The notes under the pieces are model-generated. The model worked only from the letters and a program-made list of their open reading frames with translations, ran no database searches and had not been told where the DNA came from. From Engraulis encrasicolus (lineage: Eukaryota > Chordata > Actinopteri > Clupeiformes > Engraulidae): DNA of 64,000 nt. The stretch covers positions 13,391,407-13,455,406 of the forward strand of contig NC_085869.1 in NCBI RefSeq assembly GCF_034702125.1, in the 5' to 3' direction. The position numbers were made by a program, and so were the translations under genes. Position 1 is the stretch's first letter; each line of letters opens with the position of its first letter. Positions 34,091 to 44,792 of the stretch are shown here, in pieces.

Positions 34091-35465
34091 CTCTTCTAAA
34101 GTAAATAAGCCTGGTGACATGTTGTTGTGAGGATAACCAAGAAATCTTAAATTAATAGCAGTCATTTTCAAAATTGTAATCCATACGTGTTTGATATGAT
34201 GAAAGACTCCCAAGTCTCCAAACATTGATCATATGAAAACAAATGGAAGAAATCCTTAACGTCCTTGCAACCTTGATAGCTAGAACATTCTTCTAGGGTA
34301 TAAAATTGATATATTTTCTTTTTTGCATGGGTGTAATTTTAGGTGTGGATGGTGGGGACATGTCCATACCACTTTTGAGATGAACCTAGCTCATCTCCAC
34401 CACCTTTTCCAAATATATAATGGAAAGAATAGTTGACCCAGACAACTTACCATAATGTTCCCACCACTTTCAAAGCCAAATCAACACCTTTGCTTTTTTG
34501 GAAGAATAAAACAAAACCTACCTTCAGTTCCTCGTCTCCCTTCAGCCCACACGCAGAAGATGTAAAAATGAAGCGCTGGGATAATGCTGAGTTAAGTTGT
34601 AATAGGCTCAAAGGTTGTGCTGTTACATTCCGTTATGCTGCTCTTCTCTTCCTTGTTTGCCCATGAGGGATCTTGTGACACCTTCCAGTGTGGCCAAGTG
34701 ACCATATAGTCATATATTCATGCTCATTTATTACTGCTAGATTTTAACATGCAGTTAAACTTTTCAACATGCTACCTGCATCAACAACAACATACAGTCC
34801 AAATAATTGTAGGTGTAAAAAAAAAGCATAGACTTGAGTCTTTTATTTGTGTCGAAAATCTTAGTAACACCACATATAACACCACAACTGAACAGCAAGT
34901 AAATATCTAAAGAAAACCTTTTGACCACTTTTGTTAAATGCAATTGACAGTACAATCAACTTGTGCCGCACGGCTATGTATTCTTTTTTTATTTCATGGT
35001 CATACTTTACAACACAGTCCAGGTCAGAACACCCCCCCCCCTTTCACTCTCACACACTCTCTCATACACATACACACTCTCTCTCACACACACACATACA
35101 CACACACACAAGTAAAAAAAAATGGTCAGCAACTAAAGGAGAAAAACACATCTGCTCTTTTGCCTGAGTCAGCACATAAAAGCTGTCCGCCTTTCCTGTT
35201 CTGTAGTCAGACTGAGAGGAGTACAATTACTGTCATTGGGTTACCACAAGACTGCTGTTGAAACATTAACTCAGATACCCAGTCACCTAGGCACTGCTTA
35301 CTGCGTACGTCAAATAACTCAGATTTCTTTCTGACAACTTTGTCTTTTGTATTTGCTATGGTGTTAGTCATAACTTACTGGATATATTCATGAGAAATAA
35401 TGCACGGTTGAAGGTGACGATTGTGCACATCCCAGCAAAAGGTGCAGGACAAAGGCTGACTGTAG

Positions 35466-35554
35466 TTTCAAAGTGAGAGGTCCGCACACTTAAAATCCTT
35501 TTTGTTTTCTTTTATTATTTAGGATTTTAAGTGTGCGGACCTCTCACTTCGAAA
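35466..35554. repeat. Hairpin, 34-bp arms, 21-bp loop
   Basis: Arms 35466-35499 and 35521-35554 are inverted copies with one mismatch (core AGTGAGAGGTCCGCACAC); the loop is T-rich. Confidence 0.88.
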
Positions 35555-35803
35555 ATAATGCACAGTGACTTTGTTAACCAAATCTGACCACATAAAGCTG
35601 AACTGTGCAGATGCATTCAAGATGTAAGATTTATATTATTACATCTCGTTTTAGTTGTATAACGAGAGTAAAATTATAGGTGCATTGCCTCCACAAAAGA
35701 TAAATAAATGAAAGGGGTGTGTGTGTGTGTATGTAGCAGTGTCCCTCCTTTCTCCCCTGCTGTCGACCGCGACCACTCTTCCCCATTACAAATATCCCTT
35801 CAC

Positions 35804-35918
<115 letters not shown>

Positions 35919-36241
35919 TATCTACAATATCTAACCTAATATACTTTGAAGGCTTTTTTTCTCAGTTTCAGTGTTGGCGTAGTTTCTGCTAGTTACTTTG
36001 CCGATTTAGGGCAGCATTGCTAGGTGAAGTGCAATATGGACAATGTAAATTTTAAGAATGGACTGCCGGGTGTGCATGGCTTTGAGTGTGGTATACTGTA
36101 TATAAAAGACAGATGGGTAGAAGCTTATTTTCAGCTTATTTTGAGAACGTTTGTTTTGCATGTGTGCGTTCCCACTAGCCACAGCTACAGCATATCTTTA
36201 TTTCATCTGAGACAAGTTACGCGGAATTGGAAAATTAGGGA

Positions 36242-36273
<32 letters not shown>

Positions 36274-36637
36274 CTGTAAGCTTGTTATTGTTTGTGGCCA
36301 GGCTAGTGTGCGTATCACACTTTGCATGTTCCCAAATACAGTATGCCAGAATGCTTGGCTGACTGCAGACAACAGACAGTGCACAGAACATCCCTTTAGC
36401 TGAGTCATAACAGTTAGGCCTACCTACCATGCATTTTTTGAGTTGGTTGCATGTACGAAAACTCGTCCGAAATTCCCACCCAGGAGGACATTTCACTTTT
36501 CATTTTGTCAACAACCAAGAAGATTTGGTAAAATGAGATATCTTTTTTTACTACATGTTTGATTACATTGTTTTCTGCAGCCCAAGTCACACATTTCTGC
36601 AGCCCAGGTCACACATTCTAGCGTCTGGCTACCCTAG

Positions 36638-36920
36638 GGCAGTCATGGGTAAGCGGTTAGGGCGTCAGACTTGTAGCCCAATGGTTGCAGTTTCGACTCC
36701 CGACCCACCAGATTAGTGCGCTAAGTAATTAACCGGTCCTCTCCCCCATCCTCCTCCATGACTGAGATACACTGAGCATGGCGTCCTTCCACACTGCTCC
36801 CTTGGGGCGCCATTGGGGACTGCCCCCTTGCATGGGTGAGGCACAAATGCAATTTTGTTGTGTATAGTGTGCACTTGTGTGCTGTGCTGTGTCACAATAA
36901 CAAGGGGGTTGGAGTTTCCC
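36638..36920 (+). repeat. tRNA-derived SINE (family A)
   Basis: Head GGCAGTCATGGGTAAGCGGT, B box-like GTTTCGACTCC, standard body ending in GTTGGAGTTTCCC. Confidence 0.87.
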
Positions 36921-38271
36921 TATCATATTATTGTAATTCTGTGGTAAAAGTAAGATACTATCCGAAAATCGTAACAAAACTTGGGGACATGTAAACAGTA
37001 AATGTCCCATCAGTTTTTGTGTAGTTAGGCAGCATCTGCACATCAATTACTCTAATGCTCAAGCAAATCTAAACAGCCGATTAAGGAGTAGTTGTTGTGC
37101 AGATGCTGTTGAGTTTAACTTGTTTAAGTTTTTAAAATGTTTTATTAGCCTACATTGTGACAATAATGCCACAGGTTAACAGGGATGTCTTGCAAAATTG
37201 TTTACCAGTACATAAATTATGCATGAATTTCTTTCAGTTCCATAGAAAACCTACAGTGCAACATTTCATAGTGAACTACACTCAGGCCCAATGACTCACT
37301 TTTCTCCCTAGTCAGTAGCAGGAACACTATTGCTCCACCCATGGCCGTAACTACCATTGAGGACACAGAGGTCATGTCCTCTGTATTTTTTTCAGTAATG
37401 TAAAATGTATCTATGATGAAAATCGATATGATGAACAATGATAAATTCAGTCTGTATACTGTATACTGTACACTCTCAAGGCAGTGATTAGTGAAAACAA
37501 ACTTAAGAGTTTGACTGAAGTGTTTGAAGCATTCTAAATGTACAGTATGCAGTACAGCACGCAATATTTGACCTCGGTATTTGAAAATGTCTGGTTACGG
37601 CCCTGGCTCCACCCCTCTTAAATCGTGTAAAGGCCACAGGATGTCCACTCCAAAGGAATGTGCTGAGTTGGGGCTTTTTTTTGTAACTTTGATCATCAGC
37701 CTTTTTTGAAGATGTAGTCTTAAACTCCAGCAATTCCAGAAAGTAGAACACACTAAAAGTCCATTTCTTAGTCAATTTGGACGATTAATCACCTAGCTGA
37801 TCAGGCACACTTTGCCCTACATTGTCAATGGGCATACAATTGAAAACAAGAAGTTTACATTCACTGAATGGGGCATGTAGACTTGGCCTTAAAGAACATA
37901 CTTAGGCCTGAATATTGCCTTAAGTTCCCTCTAATTATTCTGTCAATGAGACATAATTTTGGCATTTGTTAACATCTTGATAATTTCTACATAGGCCCAC
38001 CGGTAATATAAAACCGGAATGTTGTTGTATTCAGTGTATGTAAACCATGGAAATACCTCTTTCTATATTCTCTTTGTGGAAACTTCTGGTTTCAACTGTA
38101 AATAAGCCTCAGGTCTACTGTATCTAACTCAACCTGTAAAAGTAGATAGGATGCTTACTTGGTAAATAAGGTGCTCATTAAACAGACAGCTCACGTTTTA
38201 CTTTGAGAAGGAGGCGACATTTTTAATAAGCACATTTGTTAACTTCAGTTGATAGCCAGCCCAGAGACTCA

Positions 38272-38871
38272 CTATAGAAGTACACACTGTGCATGGGGGT
38301 CGTATTTTCTGTGTCCATTTCCAGTCTTCTCCTTTGACCTTGACTTCCTGCACTCTTCCTTCCGCCGTCCATGTGATCCGAAAACCACATAAATCTGACA
38401 GCATGGCAGTTGCATTTCTCTTGTCCCACAGACACTGCAGACGACGAGCCTGTCGTCCTGAAAAGCTGAGTTCCCTCTCAAGCCCTGACCTTCCAAGTTT
38501 GCGACCTGACTCCTTTCTTGAATTGCTGGCAACGGTCTTTCTTTTTGGCTTCCAGAGAGGCGTCTCTCAGAATGAGAAACCTGCTTTGGCCTAGAGTTTT
38601 TAGGCCTCAGAGTTTTTTCTTTTGAATCGACGAAGCCTTTCGTGCCTCTGAGTTTGAATTCGACCTCTTCATCCTTGAGTTCTTCAATGAGGTCACGTCT
38701 TCTGTTGATATATGCTCGCCTTTCTGCATCCATGCGCTTTGCCTTCCTCCGTTGACGCGCCTGGAAGCGAACCAGTTTTCTCGCACTTTTGTGAGATATC
38801 CCAGAGAGCTGCATCAGCTGTCCAATAGTGCAACGGTTAAGGTCAAAGGCTCCCCTCTTTTTATGGACCAT
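38272..38871 (-). CDS. Unrecognised ORF with helix-hairpin-helix-like N-terminus
   Basis: 199 codons from ATG 38869-38871 to the stop at 38272. Residues about 9-35 (FDLNRCTIGQLMQLSGIS, then ARKLVRF) have the ComEA-type helix-hairpin-helix pattern seen in DNA-binding proteins. A very basic segment (RQRRKAKRMDAERRAYINRR) and an acidic one (DLIEELKDEEVEF) follow. The end (CSVCGTREMQLPCCQIYV) is less protein-like. Another frame, joinable by a one-base shift near 38430-38450, reads CLWDKRNATAMLSDLCGF then WTAEGRVQEVKVKGEDWKWT to a stop at 38198. I do not recognise the family. It may be a single-exon gene, an exon of a larger gene, or a frameshifted retrocopy. An in-frame TTG at 38893-38895 is an unlikely start. 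Confidence 0.5.
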   Translation of the reverse strand: MVHKKRGAFDLNRCTIGQLMQLSGISHKSARKLVRFQARQRRKAKRMDAERRAYINRRRDLIEELKDEEVEFKLRGTKGFVDSKEKTLRPKNSRPKQVSHSERRLSGSQKERPLPAIQERSQVANLEGQGLRGNSAFQDDRLVVCSVCGTREMQLPCCQIYVVFGSHGRRKEECRKSRSKEKTGNGHRKYDPHAQCVLL

Positions 38872-39376
38872 CTTAATACTTGATACAAAGTCCAATCAAG
38901 AGACAGGGGAGATGGTGACACCAGGCTTTCCAGGTGGACACTGCTGAAAGCAACCTGAAAGATGATGCTAATAAGCAGATAGGAGCTGGATGATGCATTG
39001 TGACATCATCCCCCATTGTGACATCATTGCCCCCTGGACCAGTGTTCCATTTCCCATCAGAATGAGGGACTTGGTTTCCGGAACAGTTTGCAATAGTAGC
39101 CTAGCATGTAAAACGTCTTAAGTTATATCATGCAAAAAGGGCTTATCCAATTCTCTACAAAGAATGTTTTTTTTCATTTACAAAAAGAAGAAGAAAAAAA
39201 AGAGGAAGAAGAATGTCCTTCTGAGTTTAAATAAAAGAAAAAAAGACAAAAGACATGAAAAAGCCATCCAAGTAGAGGAGTCAATTACATAAATTATATA
39301 AAAAAATATGTAAATACATTTTCTTTCACTGACATGTATTATTATAGAGGTCAGTCTTTGCTTTAGATGTCAGATA

Positions 39377-39639
<263 letters not shown>

Positions 39640-39689
39640 AAGCATTTGTCCACCGGTGGTAAAAAAGTGATTTGTACAAAGAGTGTCCC

Positions 39690-39905
39690 ATCTGTAACAT
39701 CAAGCATGGAGGTGGGACTGACATGGTTTGGGGCTGCATCATGAATGCCATCAACATTAAAAAGCTGAATTTCACCCAACGAAACCTGCATGTCAACATA
39801 GCCTGCTGTTACTACTGAAGCAGCTCATAATCCTCTCTATGGGATTTTAACAAAGGGTGTACTCACTTTGAAATAATTCTGAGACATGTATGGCTGCATT
39901 TCAAA
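39690..39905 (+). pseudogene. Tc1-like element remnant
   Basis: AAGCATGGAGGTGGGACTGA and GGTTTGGGGCTGCAT translate to a Tc1-type GG-x3-MVWG motif. GGGTGTACTCACTTT near 39860 is a typical 3' end. No intact frame remains. Confidence 0.6.
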
Positions 39906-40734
39906 TTATTTTGAGTGAATAATAAATTGAAGTGGCTTCATAAGTTGTACGCTGGCAACTGTTCATTGTATGAAAGGGAAATGTTGTGGGTGTCCCATCA
40001 ACAGATATACTTACAAAGCAGTAGAAATGTGAGGGGTGTTCTCAACTCTGTGACGTACTGTACATGTAAGACCGTCAATGTTGGCAGGACCGAATTAATG
40101 TAGAGGCTAGATATGGCTGCAGCCTAGGGGCCCCCACCTGCCAGGGGGCCTCTGACTGTTAAAAAGTGAAAAATTGCATAAATATGACAAGATGCAGTAT
40201 TGAAAAATTCATCGGTCATGTTGAGTAGATTTGGTAGACATGTTATCCTTAATTCTTAGCATATAATTATGACATTGTCTCTGTAAATTTGTCGCGAAAT
40301 TTGCTTTCCGGGGGCCCCACAGCAATTTGTAGCCTAGGGGCCCCAGGCCATCTTAATCTGGCCCTGAATGTTGGTGTAGTTACTGCACTTTGCCTTTAGG
40401 CAAAACTATCAACGTCCAGGTGGAAGTCTAGGGGGCTTGGTGCTGATGTATAGTTGTGCGTCATCAGCAAAGCAGAGGACACCGAGAGCAAAGAAACGAA
40501 TGTGTCATGTGATGCCTAGATCCCTAAAGCAGTGTCTGTCCTCTCACTCTCCACTAGGGGGTGCCAATGGTCCATCAGAAATGACTGTCACTGACATAAT
40601 GTAATGTAATGTAATCTAATACAATATAAAATAAAATACCTTTCATCCATGTAACCACTAAAGGGATGTAGTGGTGGGGTGGGGTAGTTTGGAGAGCAAC
40701 GTCAGATAGTGAGTGAGTGTGTGCGTCTATATCT

Positions 40735-40868
40735 ACTGTTAGTACTTAATTTTGTTTTCTTTTCTGTTTTTGTACTGTACTGTCAGTAGGACCCCCTCGA
40801 AAATGAGATGGCACATCTCAAGGGGTTATCCTTGTAATTAATAAATAAATAAATAAATAAATAAATAA
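40735..40868 (+). repeat. Non-LTR retrotransposon 3' tail with (AATA)n
   Basis: GGACCCCCTCGAAAATGAGA then CATCTCAAGGGGTTATCCTTG end in an AATA microsatellite, as in the tail of teleost LINEs. Confidence 0.55.
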
Positions 40869-41134
40869 TAATACAAAAATGTACTGTGTAACACACTGGA
40901 CTATTTACAAAAAGATATACAGTACGTAAACAAAGAAACGTATTCTGATTGTCTCTGATAAGACCAAGATTAACAAATTTGGTTTAGATGGTGTCAACCA
41001 ATGTGTGGTAGTAACTAAGTGAATAGTACAAAAATCTTGTCCTAACATCCTTTGACAGCTTTTAGTCTTTCCCATATTGGCAAGTTTGGAGTCTGATTGA
41101 TTGACTCTTCATGTGGTACTATGGACTGATTTTA

Positions 41135-42567
41135 CACTGTGTGCAGAATTATTAGGCAAACATGTTTTTTGACCATATTGTCCATTTTATGCGTATTTTC
41201 CGCCACCAACCTTTATGAACATGAAAACCTATTGGATTTAAGTATTCCAGATCATGCATATTTATATAATAAGATGGGGTGTGATCAAAGGAGCCCAACA
41301 CCCAATATCCGGTGTGCATAATTATTAGGCAACTTTGCTTTCTTCTGGGAAAATGGGCCATAAAAGAGATCTAACAAACTCTGAAAAGTCTATAAACAAT
41401 TTTGAAGTCTTCCAGAGGGATGTGGCTGTCTTGAAATTGGCAAGACGTTGGTCACGTTAGCACAGAAGTATCAAATGCACAGTTACAAAGTCATCAGTCT
41501 CACATGAAATGTCACTGCCAAAAATTGAGAAGAATTTAAGGTGAAACTACAAGAAAATTATTACCCTGCAGTGCTATCATATTCCTGAATGCAAACTTAC
41601 ATCATGTGTCCAGAAGAACAGGTTGTTGAGCACTCAGAGACATAGCCAAGGTAAGAAGGGATGACACCAGACAACCATTTAACAACTTAATTAAGTGAAG
41701 ACTGGGTCAATAAATACCCTAGGACAGAGTTTTCAAATATATTATGGACTGGTGAAAGTGACTATTGACAGACAGGGTGGATGAGCCCATAGCTGGATCT
41801 GTGAGGAAAACGTTTGCATCTTTCAAGAAGACAATGGTATTTATGCAGTATTCTGCTGGCATTTGAGTATAACTCAGGAACTCATCTGAGTGTGCACATT
41901 ACCGATCTAGCTATGGGCTCATCGATCTGGTCCATTAACAGTCACTTTCACAAGTTCATAAAACCATTGGCAAAATTGTCTAAAGACCTTTCTTGACCCA
42001 GTCTTGACTTACTTTTCTTGTTGAGTGGTCTTCAGGTTTCAACCTGTTTTAACTTGGCCATGTCTCTGAGTGCTGAATACAATGTTCTTCTGGACACTCA
42101 ATGTAGGTTTCAGTTCTGGAATATAACAGCACTGCAGGGTAACAATTTTGTGGTAGTTTCACCTTCAATTCCTCTAAATCTGGCATTTACTTTGTGAGCA
42201 CAATGTATGTGACACTGATGGCTTCGTAACGGTGCATTAGATGGATATGAACAATATCTGGGCAATTTTAAGACAGCCACATCCCTCAGGAAGACTTCAA
42301 AATTGTTTATAGACTTTTCAGAGTTTGTTAGATCTCATTTGTGGCCTATTTTCCCAGAGGAAAACAAAGTTGCCTAATAATTATGCACACCTGATATAGG
42401 GTATTGGGCTCCTTCTATCACACCATCTCCTAATATACAAATATGCATGACCTGGAATGCTTAAATTCAATAAGTGTTCATGTCCATACTGGTTGGTGGC
42501 GGAAAATATGCATAAAATGGACAATATGGTCAAAAAACATGTTTGCCTAATAATTCTGCACACAGTG
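41135..42567. mobile_element. 1.43-kb palindromic Tc1/mariner-type element
   Basis: The left half (41135 to about 41850) and the reverse complement of the right half align almost throughout. TA flanks each end (41133-41134, 42568-42569). Ends are CACTGTGTGCAGAATTATTA. An inner copy GTGTGCATAATTATTAGG lies about 180 bp inside each arm, giving the IR/DR plan. There is no intact transposase. The element looks like two copies of one half-transposon joined head to head, rather than a normal element with short ends. Confidence 0.88.
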
Positions 42568-42671
42568 TACAGGTGCAGGTGAATTTTTATAGGCATCTTC
42601 TAATTCAAAATAACAAGTTGATTGGAGGTGCCAATCTAGTCTGTGGTACCAGAACTGTTAATGGACGGCCG

Positions 42672-42874
42672 CGGATCAAATGCTTATTTCCCTCAATGAA
42701 ATATAAAATCAATTAATATATGGTTATTTTCAGGAGTTTCTTTTTGATATTCTGTCTCTCCGTGTTACAAAACACATACCATTGAAATAATAGACTGATC
42801 ATGTCTTTATTAGTACGAAACCCAACAAAATCAGCAAGGGATCAAATATTTATCATTCTCACTGTAGGTACTGT
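42672..42874. repeat. Tc1-like terminal remnant
   Basis: GGATCAAATGCTTATTTCCC and GGGATCAAATATTTATCATT, with CTCACTGTA at the right end, are typical of one arm of a fish Tc1-like element. Confidence 0.6.
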
Positions 42875-43135
42875 TGTGGCCACAAGTCCTTAGTCATGAT
42901 GATGGGTGGTTTTTTTTTTAATTTTTTTAACTTACTTTAATGATTTACATTCTTTGTTTATGATATAAGAACAACATAAAATTGAACAGCTGCTTTGAAA
43001 ATTACAGTTAAAAACAAACAATTGCTGTAAAATTACATCATCTCAAATCAAGCACAGCCTTTACAGTTGAGAGGACCTGCATGACCAGTTCCCTGAGATT
43101 CGAGGATTTCATGCATGCCTGTTGGATGAAGACAT

Positions 43136-43320
43136 GGGGCAGCCGTGGCTTAATGGTTAAGGAGATGGGCCGTATGTCAGAGGGTTGCAGGTTCAAATCC
43201 CACCCTTCCACTCCCTACCACACTACATGGCGGAAGAACCCTTGAGCAAGGCACCGAACCCCACACTGCTCCATAGACTGGTCGTTTTGAATAAACGCGT
43301 CAGGTAAGTGTAATGTAATG
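43136..43320 (+). repeat. tRNA-derived SINE (second type)
   Basis: Head GGCAGCCGTGGCTTAATGGT, B box GGTTCAAATCCC, then GAGCAAGGCACCGAACCCC, and a (TAATG)-like end. It sits directly beside the polh stop codon, so polh transcripts would contain it in antisense. Confidence 0.82.
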
Positions 43321-43327
43321 ATGACGT

Positions 43328-44414
43328 TTAACTCTTTTTGAAGAAGTGATCAATAGAAACACCCTTGCCCGCTGGCTTTTTCATTTTGGCTGGAGTACGA
43401 CTGGTGGCAGACTTACGGCGCGAGGCCTGAACGGTCTTACACTGGGAATTGCCATCTGACGTATTCGCTTTTGATATATTCGCTGGAACCTGACTGGAAG
43501 AAGGCAAACTGGATGACCAGGAAGTCTGCAAATCCTGTGCAAAATGATAATCGGTGTGCTCAGGCATCTCCCAGGCCAACACCTCCTGTCCACAGCTGTC
43601 ACACCGAATATAGTCCTCTGGGGCAAAGGTGAACGCAGGCGAACGTTCTGAAGACGCACAAGGGCCACCATGGGTAATTGTGTGTATTGTTGCATCTGCC
43701 TGACTTGTTGCAGAACTACAAGGATCATCTGGGATAATTGTGTGCGTGCTTCCATCAGTCTGAATTGTTGTGGGACTACAGTCCTGTGTCTTCAAGGGTA
43801 GTACCGTTTGTACTACTTGCTCTGCAATTGTGCTATGCGAGTCAATTCTGTCGTCTTCACCGTCTTCACTTTTGTCCTCTCCCTTCTCATGCTGGTCATT
43901 GAGTTCCGTTGCAGTGTCCTCTGGACGTTCAGCATGACCCTGCCGAATCCTTTTGGAGGCATTTTGAAAGAAGGACATGATCTCTCCTGTTTTTTTGTCC
44001 TCTCCCTTCTCATGCTGGTCATTGAGTTCCGTTGCAGTGTCCTCTGGAGGTTCAGCATGACCCTGCCGAATCCTTTTGGAGGCACTTTGAAAGAAGGACA
44101 TGATCTCTCCTGGTTTTTTGTCCTCTCCCTTCTCATGCTGGTTATTCAGCTCAGTTGAAGCAGCGCCCTCTGGAGGTTCAGCATGACACTGCCGAGTCCT
44201 TTTGGAGGCATTTTGAAAAAAGGACATTATCTCTCCTGGTCTTTTTCCGGGTTGTTGTGTTGTTGAGCCATTGGGTACTTGGGAGGATAAAAATGGTTTC
44301 TGCTGCGTGGGAGCAATATCAGATTTCAGAAAACCTGTGATTCCTCCAGACAAAGACGTCGCAGCATCCATGAATTTACTAGCCGAGAGATGCAGCAGGG
44401 TGAATGGGGGAGAC
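43328..44414 (-). CDS. polh: polh coding exon 10 and stop (residues 427-788)
   Basis: Begins SPPFTLLHLSASKF and holds the regulatory tail: three tandem 41-42-residue units, each with GEIMSFFQ(N/S)ASKR and HEKGEDK (residues about 485-608); a shorter pair (TDGSTHTIIPDDPC, ADATIHTITHGGPC); the UBZ finger (CDSCGQEV through HTDYH); a basic patch; and the SIDHFFKKS end. The stop TAA is at 43328-43330. Confidence 0.96.
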
Positions 44415-44759
44415 CTACAGAGAAACACATGACACAAAAATAAATCAATAATTTCCTGCAAACAATCACATTACTGTATGATGGAAAAAGAGTTGTTTTC
44501 CCCTAAACAAACTTACTGGGGTTTCCTTTTCTTCAGTATTATACTATTTTTTTTGTAAGTCTTCCAGCTCAGATTTCTCCCATCATCTACTATGGAGTGG
44601 CTCACACTGAAAGGTTCCTGTAGACCAGGAGTCACACTCAAATTGACTGAGGGCCAAAAGTAAAATCTGAAATGAAGTTGTGGGTCGAACCCAATATTTA
44701 TTTATTTTAAAAAGAAATAAAATTGTGTGTGTATGCACTTAATACCCATAGTTCAATTT

Positions 44760-44792
<33 letters not shown>

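Noticed and set aside
38873..38895. Upstream start for the HhH-like ORF at 38893-38895
   Set aside because: The codon is TTG; the first ATG in frame is 38869-38871, and a stop lies just upstream.
43808..44158. Plus-strand ORF of 116 codons with LSLLMLVIEF repeats
   Set aside because: It is antisense to the tandem repeats in polh exon 10; the minus-strand frame has the protein evidence.
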